A stretch of 64,000 bases of DNA from Myotis daubentonii (lineage: Eukaryota; Chordata; Mammalia; Chiroptera; Vespertilionidae): assembly GCF_963259705.1 (NCBI RefSeq), contig NC_081847.1, forward strand, positions 86,860,485-86,924,484. The letters are read 5' to 3'. The notes beneath the pieces were generated by a model. That model was not told the origin of the DNA. It did no database searches and was given only the letters and a program-made list of their open reading frames with translations. The position numbers and the translations under genes were made by a program. Positions 32,315 through 44,775 of this stretch are shown here, one piece after another. Numbering within the stretch: the first letter of the stretch is position 1; each line of letters starts with the position of its first letter.

Positions 32315-32515
32315 TGACCTGAGGAGATATTTGGCAGCGTCTGGAGACCTGGAGATATTTTTGGTTGTTACAACTGCGTGGGGAGCTACTCATAGCAGCC
32401 TATGAATGGACACCAGAGATGCTACTGAATATCCTCTAATGCACAGGGAAGAATTATCCAGCTCAAAATGTATCCGTGGAGTTGAGAAACCTGTTCTGGA
32501 ACAACTCTCTCCTTC
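32315..32515. mobile_element. hAT-Charlie-type MITE, old
   Basis: 'agatatttggcagcgtctgg', 'gatatttttggttgttacaa', 'aatatcctctaatgcacagg' and 'agaattatccagctcaaaat' follow a common MER1-type MITE consensus. Diverged. Confidence 0.6.
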
Positions 32516-34305
32516 CCCCTCCACTTTTCAGATAGATAAAGTGCCTAATGCATGGCACCACTGCCCATCAGTCAGAGCTACAGCTGGAATATCTTGACCC
32601 AAAATCTATTACTTTTGTTACTAGTATTCCCACTGTGGGTTCTGTAGCTTAATAATTATTTCCAAAGTGCTTGCATGAACTCAAATAAAATGTGCTATTT
32701 TAAAAAAGAAAAGAAACTCTGCATATAGCATTTTCTCTGCTGAATCTATCAACTATACAACCCAATAATTGCTTTCTCTTCAACTTCCCCTGGAAGTATT
32801 CTTAGGAATAATAAGTTGATATTTGCTAAGTGCTTTGGGCTCCTTTTGAAAGAGGTGGTAAAAACTTCTCTAAATTATTTTTATCACCCCTATAAAATGT
32901 AAAAGCAAAGTATCATTCCTTGTCAAAAACAGGCTTTACCCTGATTTTCTTAAATTATAACCTCTGATAGCTATTGAAACTCTCTTATTATGGCCAACAT
33001 TGTGTTATCCTCAGATTCATACCTGCTAAATCTATGAAATAATGGGCTGTAGTCTGATAATACTGTGAACTATTGTAGTTTGGGACATAGCTTCAAACAC
33101 TGTGAAAGATTGGCCTCTTAAGCTCCCCCTTGTTTCCAATATGAGGTCAATGCTGTGGCCTGATATATTGATTAATACTGCCAATTTGATTTATTAACTT
33201 ACTAATTACTAAGAGGGTTTTCTAAGGATTTACTGTTCTTCATGAAAAACCATTATACTGGAAGGAACCTTGAGGAATCTCTACAATTTCTATGCCTACC
33301 TTCAGGGACAACCACAACCTGATGAATTCCATCTACCACTACCGCCCCCTCCTATGAAATGTCAACCACCTCCCTTGGATGATCAAATTTACTTTTTAAG
33401 TGACCCCCATCATAAGCATTCATTAGTCTCTCTAGATGGAGCAAGTGAGGAGCAAAAAGAAGAACTGACTTATTTGGGAAGTTGTACGCATGGTCCACAG
33501 ATGACCTGTGTCCTAACCCCTTGTCCAAGAGAGACTATGTAACGAATAGGGATCCACTTGAAAGACATGTGCAGCGCAGGCAAGTTGATCTTAGGGGTCT
33601 TGGAGGAAAATGGTCAATAAAGCCCTGTTACCTCTGTCAACTGGAAATGCACAGGTCATTACCAGAGAGGGATTGCTCTGCTTCTAAAAGTCGCAGGGCC
33701 TGCTTCGCTGAGGTTGCACCACAGTGTGCTCCAGTGGCCACTCGATTTTCCAGCAGAAGCAGCAATTGGGTGGGAAGGTTGGTATCCAGGGGCTTTTTCT
33801 TTGGAAGTTGCATTTACACAGCAAGTGTGAGGTTTTATTTACGGGGAATGGCTCAGGAAGGCGGAGGGTGATGATGAAGGGGCTAAGCACCTCAAACTCC
33901 TCTTACTTCAGCTCTTGTGTTTCATACATGAGAACTTGCGATTCAGATCCCCTAAAATGTGAGTGGGAGCAGAGAGCAGGCCGCGGGGCCAGAGGGGTGT
34001 GACTTCTTTTCTCATCTAACTTACCTGACAGTCACAAAAAAATTCCTAAAATGCCACTTTGGAGGATGTTTTCCCCCCAGTAAATATTTAAGTAATGTTT
34101 ATTTTGTCCCCAACATGCTTTGTGCTTGTCATGAGTGATTGTTGTGGAAAGATAACAGAAAAAAGAGCCATTGTCTCTACCCTCATGAATTTCAGTGTAA
34201 GAAAGAGGCAGACAATGAAAAGTAAATTTATCATTAAAATTTGAATTCAGTTGATGCCATGAAAAACAGAAAACAAAACACAGTAGAATAATAAAAAATA
34301 ACTAG
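32516..34305. other. Unique DNA with two unassigned short ORFs
   Basis: Plus-strand frames at 33270-33542 (90 codons, Pro-rich) and 33482-33871 (129 codons) have no recognisable domain, no signal and no splice context. I do not call them genes. About 34085-34220 looks like the same fossil repeat as 12455. Confidence 0.35.
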
Positions 34306-34520
34306 GCCCTAGCTGGTTTTGCTCAGAGGATAGAGTATCGGCCTACAGACTGAAGGATCCTGGGTTCAATTCTGGTCAAGGACATGTAATTCAATTGCAG
34401 ACTCTTCCCTGGAATGAGCCCTGGCAACCAATCTTTGTGTTTCTCTCACATCAGTATTTTTCTCTGTCTTTCCCTCTCTCTTCCACTCTCTATAATAATC
34501 AATGGAAAAATATCCTCAGG
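34306..34520 (+). mobile_element. VES SINE, sense, diverged
   Basis: It starts GCCCTAGCTGGTTTTGCTCA and has a B-box remnant 'gggttcaattctggtcaagg', a CT-rich part and an A-rich end. Target-site duplication not clear. Confidence 0.88.
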
Positions 34521-34920
34521 TTAGGATTAAACAACATAATTAGGACAAAAGGTGGTGACATCTAAGAAGAAACCTAAAGGTTGAGAAGTGCCCAACAATG
34601 ATTTGTGTCCATTTGTTTATATTGAATTGAGAGACAAAGCATACCTACTTCATGAGGCATTCATCATTCTTCTTAGGTGGAAACCATCTATTCATTCTTT
34701 GGACTGCCACTGAATAATAATAATAACAATAATAATAGTATTTGCATCTCCCACCAACCACTTATACTCTAGGACACAGTAATTAAGTCCATGGTCTGCA
34801 CTCAATCAAACAAGTTCATGCTTTTTGTCCCCTGAGACTGTCCAACATAGTTGCTTGATCTACATAAGCAATAATTATTTGTTAAAATAAATAAATAAGT
34901 TATCTTTAAAAAGGGTACCA
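34521..34920. other. Unique DNA with (AAT)n
   Basis: An interrupted AAT repeat lies at 34713-34739. Nothing else. Confidence 0.45.
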
Positions 34921-34924
34921 AACA

Positions 34925-35035
34925 GAATCATATCCAGTGACTGGCAGAGGGAAGGCCTTCTCTATATTTCTAGCACTTTGCATGTGTCTAGCACAGAAGA
35001 GGTGTTCAGTAAGTGTTTGTTGAATTAAAGGTCCA
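34925..35035 (+). repeat. L2 3' end
   Basis: 'tctagcacagaagaggtgtt' followed by 'cagtaagtgtttgttgaatt' is the L2 tail. Confidence 0.6.
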
Positions 35036-36173
35036 AGAACACACAATGTCAGCAGCAAGGAAGATATTGCAGCTCATATCTGCTAAGCCTTGCGTTCTCT
35101 AAGAGTTTGCTGGCCATACAACATCGTGATTCCAAAAATACCATTTCCTTTTGGCCCGGTGATTTCCATAGTTCAGCATCAACTCCATCATTGCAATTAA
35201 ACAATTGGATATCACAAGTTTGTACTGACTCCCTTGTCATTTGGCAATGACTTTGTCTCCTGAATATTATAAAATATTTGGGAGAATTTTTCTTCCTTTC
35301 CTGAAAATCACACATAGAAACTTCATTTTCAGTGCTTCGGAGTTCAGGTTCTCTCAGTGGCACCGCCAGTCCCTCTAGCTGCCACAGCTGTGTTGTTTCC
35401 TTTCTGCAAAGCCAAGGCAGACAAAAATACACCCCACAGACGCTGTTCTGAGTGTGTGTTCCAGATAGTATATGGAAGGAAGATGAGAAAAGAGGCAGCA
35501 TCACAACAACCTGTTATACTCTGACCTACAAGCATTTCCAGTTTTTGTTGGAGGTACTAATAACAACCAGAGGAGGTATCGCAGTAGGGCTGACATGTGA
35601 GACCTTAAGACATGGGAAAGTTTAGCAAAGATATTTCAGCAGGCGGAGAGTGGCAGAAGGCAAAATACACTTTTCCTATGGAGGAAATACCTAACTTCCA
35701 AAGCAGAAGCAACAATGGGAGAAAATAAGGGAGGGGAGAAAGGAAGGGTAGGAGGGAGAGAGCCTTTTATTTGATTCTCATGTATAGTAACTCAAGCATG
35801 AAAGACACTCCCCAGTCAAATTAGCCAAGCTCAGAGTCCTCATTATTATGAGAAGAAATTTAGCTATTAAAATAATTATCCTAAAATGCATATGTTGATA
35901 ATAAGATATGTCTTATTGCTTCTCTCTTTCAGGTTATTGAAATCTCTTAAGAACCATTATCTCAATAAGACTTGTTATATGGTTATAAGGTTGGGGATGG
36001 GAAAATTATTCTTCCTTTGCCATCCAAGAGATAAGAATAGAAGGGTTGTGTGAATTGTTGTGGGTTACCCTGCAACTATAATTAACAGCAGAAATTATAC
36101 TGGATTTCAAAGCTGTCTCTTCTTGAACTAATACATTTCCCCGTTGTATTCGATCTTGATTCTTATTAATCTA
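35036..36173. other. Unique DNA
   Basis: The 151-codon minus frame at 35049-35504 shows no family signature. No gene is supported. Confidence 0.4.
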
Positions 36174-36455
36174 CTAGAGGCCTGGTGCACAAAAATTCAT
36201 GCACTGGGGGTTGGGGTCCCTCATCCTGGCCTGCCCCCTCTCACAGTCCAGGAGCCATTAGGGGATGTTCTACTGATGGCTTAGGCCCAGTGGGGAGTGG
36301 GCCTAAGCTGCAGTCTGGCCTCCCTCTGTGGGAGGTGACCAGGCTGATCAGGGGAAGGTGCCACCGCCCCTCGGCCATCACAGCCACCCCGGCTGTGTCC
36401 AGAAGGACATCCAGCTGTCAGTCTAATTAGCATATTATGCTTTTATTATTATAGA
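36174..36455 (-). mobile_element. Non-autonomous Helitron, 282 bp
   Basis: On the minus strand: TCTATAATAATAAAAGCATA at the start (36455) and CTAG at the end (36177-36174), flanked by A and T. Near the 3' end are 'gtgcac' and a 'tgcatgaatttttgtgca' palindrome. Confidence 0.93.
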
Positions 36456-38658
36456 TAGACTGACATATCTGAATAAATCTAAAACACCTCATTTAGAGTT
36501 CTTATAGCTCTGTTTATTTCCTAATTTCTTGGAATTTAAAAAAGTAAGAACAGTAATAGCAAAAATATTTTCCCTCAAATAAACCAGAATCTGGCAAAGA
36601 AAAGTATACACCAGGTAGATATATCCTTTTCCTTGGAAAATCTTTAGTTTATATTAAGAAGAACAATTATCTTCCCACAAGAAGAACATCTCCCTTAAAT
36701 CTTGAAAGAGATTATATTCTGACTGACAAGCATTTCCATCATACCTTGTTTACCATCATACCTTTATTTTTTCCCAGTGGGAGTAGAGATGCTGAAAGAA
36801 TTTGGTAACTTGGACTATTGGCCTGTCCTATGTCTTAATTTCCTTATCATTATATTCTAATATAAACATATCATTATGCTCTTCATGGCTCCTTATTTCT
36901 CTTTGCCTTATTAGAAAAGCTCTTTTAGGGGTGTGTGTCCCTTGAAGTGGTTGACTTAATCAATCATACTCTAGTTCTACTTTTTCAGGGTAAAAGAGAT
37001 GTTGGTTTGACATCTGAAACTCTGAAAAGCCTTTGAGTTCAGATCAGAATCTTTTCTATACCAAGTAAATTTTTGTTTTTTTGCCCATGATTCTCTTTGC
37101 TGTTTTCTTCTCTTGAGGCTATTAGCATAGAGATAGTGTCTTTTATAGATAAAATCTCCCCTAGCTATCACTGCCTCTTTCCTACCTGAAATCCTAATTT
37201 TTCATTTTTGATATCACAATCATTTTCAAAGTAACAACCTGACATATTATAACAACTTGACGTGCTTTAAAAAGATGTAAAATATTTTTAGCTGCCTAAT
37301 ATCATGCAGCATTTGGAAAAATAGGATTGCTATGTAGACAGTTTATTTCTACTCTAAATTGACTATAGAAGGGTCAGGAAAAGAAGATCTTTTTGCAAGA
37401 ATTTTTTCTTTTGTTACTAGACAATTTCAAAACTTCAACTTACAAAGTATTTATGAAACTTCACAAATTGTTTATGAAAATTCACAATATTGCTATTTGT
37501 GAATGCCAATGAAATATAAGAAGGGGTGCTAAAAAGGAATGTCGGTGAGAGTGACAATGGGAGATAAAGGATTTGAGGTTGTTGGATGAAGAAGAGACTG
37601 TGCTTTCAGAGAATCTCAGTTCCTAGGAGCCCTCTTGCCCTCTTCAAAATTTAACTCTATTTGTCTGTTGTCCATGACCTGCTGATACCAGTTCCACACC
37701 CATATTTCTAACCAAACTATTTTTTGTTGTTCTATTCCTTTGTGGGCTTCACTGTTTCCTCCTTCGTTGGTGGTTTTCTCAAAGTTTTGTTCAGAGTCAC
37801 TGTCAAGAGACCTGTAAATTCCCTACCACTTGGAGACAGTCCCTTTGAGACTCACTGGAGAGCCTCAGGGTGCCAGCTCTAATAGTCACCTACGTGATGT
37901 GACTGGACTTCCCTGGGTTTCTCAGTCACTTGTCACAGCCCCTGCTTCTTCTCCCTGGTTACCAGCACATCTTTTACCTAAAATGTTAGTAGAAATAGAA
38001 ACATTGTGAGCCCTAAATTATATCTATCTCAGATATTTTCTTTATCCTTAAAATAGTTCAGTAACAGGATTCTCTCTTTTTCTCTTCTCCTCTTCTTTTT
38101 TTTTTCCCCATTGGTGATTTAAGAGAGTACATTAAAACATCTGTGATTCACCTCAGATATAACTGTCCCCATGGAGTCATGGAGAGTCACACTGGGGATA
38201 TGGGCCCCTGGATCACTAGGCTACTAGTGTATCTTCAGCAAATGCGTACAATATAGCTCTTCTGAGGTCACGTGATCCAATTGAAGACAAGAGTCCAACA
38301 TGGAGCCAAGATAACATCTACAGTTCAAGTGGTCCATGAGTGTGGCCTGAGAAGGTACCAGACGAAGCATGGAAAACAGTACTAGATAAAATAGAACATG
38401 GGGGTGTCAATAAAGAGAGACCTTTCATTCTACTCTTACTTAATGACTTACTGATGTGCAAGTAACTTAACTTGATGTCTGTGAATTCTAACCATCTGAG
38501 GGAAACCAGCCGGGCTAACCTTGCATTTTAGATATGCAAATTTGGGATGTCCCCACACAAGCATTTGGGAATCACTCATTTCACCTCTCTAAGCTTTATC
38601 TATAAAATGTTCATAATAATATTTACTATACTATGGGGCTATAATACATGCAAAGTAT
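36456..38658. other. Unique AT-rich DNA
   Basis: No gene or recognisable repeat in about 2.2 kb apart from T runs. Confidence 0.45.
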
Positions 38659-38807
38659 GCCTGGCTGGTGTGGCTCAATGCCTGAGTATCAACCTATGAT
38701 CCAGGAGGTCACAGTTCAATTGTCGGTCAGGGCATATGCCTGGGTTGTGGGCTCAATCTCCTGTGGGCATGCAGGGGGCAGACCCAATGATTCTCTCTCA
38801 TTATTAA

Positions 38808-38863
<56 letters not shown>

Positions 38864-38880
38864 AAAGGGGTCCTAAAATA
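38659..38880 (+). mobile_element. VES SINE, sense, with expanded (TC)n tail
   Basis: It starts GCCTGGCTGGTGTGGCTCAA and has 'ccaggaggtcacagttcaat'. The normal 'ttctctctct' region has expanded to a TC run at 38813-38859 before 'aaataaagg'. Confidence 0.9.
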
Positions 38881-39440
38881 AAGGCTGATAGACTTAATAG
38901 TCCAAGCCCTGCAACAATTCTACGTTAGCAACTGATGATGACTGTCTCTTGAATTTAGGCAAATCATCCTGGTTTAGGCAAATAAAGCCAAATCACTTAG
39001 TGCTATAACGTCTTCATGTTCTCTGGTTAATTCTTACCTTTATTTTCCTCAAATGCCTATACCCTTTTCTTTTTGTTTTTAATTTAAGATATGAGAAGTA
39101 TAAGTAACATCATTCCTAGCCATGGCATCCAAGGAGACTTTAGGTCTTAGTATCCCCTATGTCTAAAGAAATGGAAGTTTACTGCATTCTGCTTGGACCT
39201 TCATCTTTTGCCCCGCCCCCCCTGCTTATTCCACCTTTTTTCTCAAAATCAGACCCACACATTTGACAAGATATGTGAAACCTGGAAGCATATCCCGTCA
39301 CCAAAAAATGATCTGATGTTCACCAAATTCTTATAAAAGTGTCCCAGCTATTATTCTGTTCTCCTGTGTGTCTATATGTGCTATATCCAGTTCACTGTAC
39401 TTTAGCCATTTCTTAAGAGCTTCTCATGAATGAAAAGATT
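38881..39440. other. Unique DNA
   Basis: Nothing recognisable. Confidence 0.45.
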
Positions 39441-39448
39441 GTCTAGAA

Positions 39449-39774
39449 CAGTGATTCTCAACCTTCCTAATGCCGCGACCCTTTAATACAGTTCCTCATG
39501 TTATGGTGACCCCCAACCATAAAATTATTTTTGTTGCTACTTCATAACTGTAATTTTGCTGCTGTTATGAATCATAATGTAAATATCTGATATGCAGGAT
39601 GTCTTTTCATTGTTACAAATTGAACATAATTAAAGCATAGTGATTAATCACAAAAACAATATGTAATTATATATGTGTTTTCCGATGGTCTTAGGCGACC
39701 CCTGTGAAAGGGTCGTTCGACCCCCAAAGGGGTCGCGACCCACTGGTTGGCAACCCACAGGTTGAGAACCGCTG
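39449..39774. mobile_element. SPIN (Space Invaders) hAT transposon, non-autonomous
   Basis: Ends are CAGTGATTCTCAACCTTCCT and, read inward from the right, CAGCGGTTCTCAACCTGTGG. Internal blocks such as 'ggggtcgcgaccca', 'gggtcgttcgacccccaaag' and 'gattaatcacaaaaacaata' match the SPIN non-autonomous family. The 8-bp target-site duplication GTCTAGAA is perfect (39441-39448 and 39775-39782). There is a small extra piece near the right end (about 39743-39757). SPIN elements are known to have entered several tetrapod lineages by horizontal transfer. No transposase here. Confidence 0.95.
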
Positions 39775-39782
39775 GTCTAGAA

Positions 39783-40014
39783 ACTTCTTGGGCCCTCCCA
39801 ACACAGGGGACCATCTGGCTAGTAGAGGATAATCTTTGAGTCAGGGTGGTATCAGTTTCCCCCTTGCTATGAGCTAGGCACTGGCTGTATATTTTGACAC
39901 TGGCAATATATTTTATGTGCATTGTTCATTAGTCAGTTAATTCTCACGTGATCTCAGTTCCCTTAGATCCAATTTCAACGTTAATCTTCTATAGAAAAAA
40001 GTTTAAGCAAAACC
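39783..40014. other. Unique DNA
   Basis: Nothing recognisable. Confidence 0.45.
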
Positions 40015-40235
40015 AAACCAAACAAAACCCCTCATAGACACAGACAACATGGTGATTACCAAAAAGGGGGTGAGGAGAGGAAGAAGAGGGTAATGTGGGG
40101 GATAAATGATGATGAAAGAAAACTTGACTTGGGGTGGCGAACACACAATATAATATGCAGATGATGTATTATAGCATCGTACACCTGAAACATGTTATTT
40201 TATTAACCAATGTCACCCCAATAGATTTTTAAAAA
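40015..40235 (+). repeat. L1 3' UTR, sense
   Basis: 'catggtgattaccaaaaagg', 'cttgacttggggtggcgaac', 'atgatgtattatagcatcgt' and 'accaatgtcaccccaataga' form the bat L1 3' end. 5'-truncated. Confidence 0.8.
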
Positions 40236-40586
40236 GTCATTATTCATGGATCTTCACCCAGGATAGCTGGATGCCTGGATACAGTTTTTGAAGTCGTAAA
40301 ATAACTTTGTTTTGAGTTACTTGATCTATAAAATTAAAAAAAAAATTATGACAGCAAAGAATTTTCCAAAGGATTGGTATCTCAGTCCCCTTATTTTTAG
40401 ATGATAAAATATAAAATTTGTGGACAGACCCATTTGGTTGTACACAAATGAATTTAATCTAAAATTAGAATTGAATATGGAGGTTGAGAATTCCACAAAG
40501 TGATAACTATGGCTTACTTAGTAACTCTAACTTTTTTGGATTATTTAGAGTCATCGCAGCAGGGGAGGAATCTTAATATATGAAAA
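40236..40586. other. Unique AT-rich DNA
   Basis: Nothing recognisable. Confidence 0.45.
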
Positions 40587-40872
40587 CTAGAGGCCCAGTG
40601 CACGAAATACATGCACTCGGGGTGGTCCCTCAGTCCAGCCTGTGCCCTTTCACGGTCCGGTCCGGGAGCCCTCAAGGGATTTCCAGGGTGCTCGCCAGCG
40701 GTGAGCCCTGCTCAGGGCTTCTGGCTGATCAATGCTCCCCTGTGAAAGCTCCCTGACTACCAGGGGGCAGCTCCTGCATTGAGTGTCTGATCCCTGGTGG
40801 TTAGTGCTTGTCATAGTGACCAGTCTTCTGCTGTTCAGTCAATTTGCATATTAGATTTTTATTATATAAGGA
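40587..40872 (-). mobile_element. Non-autonomous Helitron, 286 bp
   Basis: On the minus strand: TCCTTATATAATAAAAATCT at the start (40872) and CTAG at the end (40590-40587), flanked by A and T. It carries a CTCF-like motif at 40754. Confidence 0.92.
40754..40773 (+). promoter_or_regulatory. CTCF-like motif in Helitron
   Basis: TGACTACCAGGGGGCAGCTC matches the CTCF core closely (CTACCAGGGGGCAG). Same sequence context as the sites at 14603 and 14861, in a different Helitron copy. Confidence 0.5.
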
Positions 40873-42934
40873 TTACAATAGATCATTAGGACATAGACTG
40901 CAATTGTATTATTTTTCTAGTTGGCCTCTGACCATGCCCTGAACACACTATGGCCTTTCTTTCCTCTGGAACTTTGCTAGCCTATTTCTTCCCATTTTGT
41001 GGGATTCCTTCCCAAATTAGGTCAAACCCATTGTGATTTCTCCATTTATGGGGGAAAGGTAATTATTACTTTTTTATTACTTCTCTATTACACTTGCATT
41101 TGTTACCTAGGACTGCTAGTTACATGTTGTAAGGTCTCAGAAGACAAAGACTAGTTCTTTTCATCTCTCCATCCCCAATAACACCTAATACATAATGTGA
41201 TTCTCTACAAATACTTGTTTGATTACTAGACTCCTCTACTGACATAAAAGAGAAGACCGCCTGTGCTTATGTATATTAACCTCAGGTCATATTACTAGGG
41301 GCCAAGTTTCCCAATATTAGACATTATGGCGTGGTTTCTAAGAGCATTTCTCTGTGTTCCTGCAGTTATTTTGCAAAGCTACATTATCTCAACAGAGAGC
41401 TGATCCAGTGGTTCAGGCTATTATTTAAACAGTTATTAATTGAGCAGTGAAGTGTTCTGCTCACCTATGATTGTATAGGGAACTATAAATATATGTGCAG
41501 TTGTGTAATTATCTCCACCAACGCTACCCTTCAAAATGGCTAATTATCACAAACATATGAAATGTAAATGCTATCTCTACATGCTATTCAAAAGGACTCA
41601 TGCAGGTCCTGTAATTCTATAAGAAATATGAACTGTGATTTCATCCCCTCAAATGTGTACTGTCTGGCATGTTACTTTCCCAGCAATTTGTATTCTGGCT
41701 TGCCCTCTGAGACTCCAAGGATTTGAGCTATAATTTCAATAACTAATTCCTGCTTTGGACACTAATTTCCAATAGTTAAGTTTCCTGAGCTGGAACCCTA
41801 GTCTTCCCATGACTGAATTCCTGTACCCATTATATTCATTGCTTCAGAGTATTGGATCCAACTTCTAGTTGTATGACTTAGGCAAAATTACTTAACCATT
41901 TTTATTCTTTAAAATTAAGGTAATAGCAAATTTACATGGTTATTGTGCTAATTAAATAATGTGACATATATAATGCATGTCACATATGTTCAATATGTTT
42001 TCTTTCTACTTTCTGTTCTGATCCTGCCTATAATTTAACCTATTAGTCTTGATATGTCAGACCCCAACTTAATTCTCCTTTGTTGTTCCTTTGCTCTTAT
42101 ACCAAGTAGACGGGATGGATGAGGCCACTGAAACATGGCAAATGATATAAAATAGTATGTATAATGTACTAGTATATTTTGACAATGCTTATTATGTCAT
42201 AGGTGTTTTATTTTTGGTAAAGAAAGGGTACTATTGTGGCTGTAACATAGAAATCAGGCAGAAGAAAGATGTAAGGTGAGACTGGAAGGCTAAACAAAAA
42301 CTAGATCATTTGGAGGTTGGGGAGCTCTAGTAAGAAGTTGTATTCCTCAAGATTCTTTCATTGATGTCTTTTCTCTGCTTCCTCCCTCATTTGGAGAATG
42401 TATCCTTTCTTGATATGTCAAATGCTGTCTCTGTGGTATATGAGTTGACCAAAATTTGCTATAGGATTCCAGAAATGTGCTTGTACTCGCTTTATGTACT
42501 GTCAGCTCCTTCCCCATGCTTTTCTGTTTCCCTCCAAGTCAATGAGCCCCTACCCAGAAACTTCCTATTTTTGAGTTTGTATAGACGTTGTGCTATAAAT
42601 CCACAAAGGGAAAGATAACAGTTCTTGCCATCATATAGCTTACACTTTTTAAAAAAAAACATAATTATAGAAAAATCACATTTTAAAGTTTTTGCCTTAC
42701 AGATTTTTTTAACCATTCATTCTCATCTTCTTTGCTACTTCATCTCTCCAACCTTTAAGCTTTTGGCGTTTCCTAGGAGTTGCTACTTAGATCCCTTCTC
42801 TGGCTCTCAAATTTATATTATCAGCTTGGATCTCGGCTCTGAATTACAGGATGGTATGAATTACAATATGAGCCTTTCCTTGTCTTCTCTATTTGGATGT
42901 ATAATGGGCATTTTGCTTATCACATATTTGGGGG
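40873..42934. other. Unique AT-rich DNA
   Basis: No gene or recognisable repeat. Confidence 0.45.
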
Positions 42935-43445
42935 CTTGAAAACTATGTCCACAAATGCTTTGACACTCCTCCCCCCTTTTTCTTGAAAGTGAACTGACCA
43001 TAGTGACTCACTTCTAATGAAAATAATGCTGAGAAAGTGATGTGGCATAAGTTCTAAGACTAATTCAGAAACGCTAATAAGGTAAATAGGCAACTGCCTG
43101 GCCAGCTCTCTAAGACACACATCTTGGGAGTCCTGAGTTGACATGTAAGAAGAATGGGTAACCTGAAGCTGCCATACTATAGAGACTATGATGAGACTGC
43201 ACAGAGATAGCGATGCATGAGGACATCCAATCCTTCTAGCCCCCAAAATGTTTGAGTTTTTTCAGCATCAACTGCTACACAGTGAGAGAGCAAGCGTTCA
43301 GATGATTCTAGCCTCTTCCTTCAAGATTCTTAGCTGATGCCAAATGGAGCAAAGATGAGTTATTTCACTTGATCCCTGCCCAGACTACAGATTTGTGAGT
43401 GGTATAATTGGGGTGGCTGTATTATAAGCCGCTAAAATTTGAAAT
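42935..43445 (+). repeat. MLT1-type LTR (ERVL-MaLR)
   Basis: 'accatagtgactcacttcta', then 'gatgattctagcctcttcct', then 'cagactacagatttgtgagt' and the 3' end 'ggctgtattataagccgcta' follow MLT1 order in sense. These are old non-autonomous LTR retrotransposons. Confidence 0.7.
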
Positions 43446-44548
43446 GCTCTGTTTTGCAGTTATCTTAACTAAAATAGTGTCTGAAGTGAAGGTCTTGACA
43501 TTCTCCTTCATGCCTGGTTATTGTTCAATCTTTCCACTTCAATTAATACCAAATCTGTCTTCCCACCAGCTGAGGCCAAACTTTTGTCAACCTCAACTTT
43601 TTTCTTTCTCTCATACCCTTTATCTGGTCAGTCAGAATATTGTATCATCTTGACCTCCATAACGATCCAAAATGTGACTATTTTTCACCACTCCCACTGC
43701 CACCAACACATCATTATTTTTTATATGGATTATGTGTGAATAGCCCCAGCTACTTACCCCTCCCTGGACCCCTGCCATTCACACATGGCTTTGCAGCTTC
43801 TCTCATCTAGAGGGGGAGAAGAGTTCCCTTCTCTTTGATTTTAAGTCCAGCATGCAATTTGCTTTTGTAAATGTGAGGCAAGTAGAGAAATCTTGCCTAT
43901 TTCTCCTTGTTTTCTTGCTTGTCTTTGACTGGCTTAAGGTTAAGCCTGGGTTGCCTTGCTGGGAAATGAAAGACATGGGCACAGAGCCAAGTCACTCAAA
44001 TTGAGTCCATTCCAGGTCAGCAAAGCTCCCTAGCCAGCCAACCTGCAGCTGACCACAGACATGAATGAACTCAGCTATGACCACAAGACTTCCCCAGCTG
44101 ACTCACCGGTTCATGAGCAGTTACTTACCATCTAAGCCCTTGTGTTTTGTAGTTGATTTTATGTGGCATTTTTAGTGGCACACGATAGCTTATACAGAAA
44201 TTGAGGCTAGGAGTAATATGTTAAAATCTAAAATATGTCATTGACTTCATCTCTGGATATGGGCCACAGGCTAGGAAAATGTCTATGAAATTGTTATCGC
44301 AAATGGAAAAAATGGGCGCTATTCCATATAACTGGGAGAGTTGGGAGAGAAGTATCCTAGAAGATGGAAAATGTGATTTTTTTTTCTTTTTTGCTTGGGA
44401 CAGAGATCTCAAGGCAAAAGTGAGAGTGTCAGCTGGCTTTTATTGCCTGGGTAAGATATATTACTTTAAGGAAAAGATAAACTATACAAAGAATTGGCTA
44501 GTTTGAAAATCAAACTTAAGGGATCATATATATTGAGTGCTTGAAAGT
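43446..44548. other. Unique DNA
   Basis: Nothing recognisable. Confidence 0.45.
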
Positions 44549-44557
44549 AAGTGCTCA

Positions 44558-44766
44558 CCTGGGCAGTGTACCTCCGTGTTTAAGTGTCGACCTATGAACC
44601 AGGAGGTCACGGTTTGATTCTAAGTCAAGGCATATGCCTAGGTTTGGGGCTTGATTCCCAAGCGGGGGAGGCATGCAGGAGGCAGCCTAACAATGACTCT
44701 CTTTTATCATTGATGTTTCTATCACTCCCTTTCTCTCTGAAATCAATAAAAATATGTTAAAAAAGG
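44558..44766 (+). mobile_element. VES SINE, sense
   Basis: 'cctgggcagtgtacctccgt', 'ccaggaggtcacggtttgat' and 'aggcatgcaggaggcagcct' with an 'aaatcaataaaaatatg' tail. The target-site duplication AAGTGCTCA lies at 44549-44557 and 44767-44775. Confidence 0.9.
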
Positions 44767-44775
44767 AAGTGCTCA

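Noticed and set aside
33270..33871. Overlapping 90- and 129-codon ORFs
   Set aside because: Unrelated frames, no family signature, no splice or poly(A) context. Probably chance.
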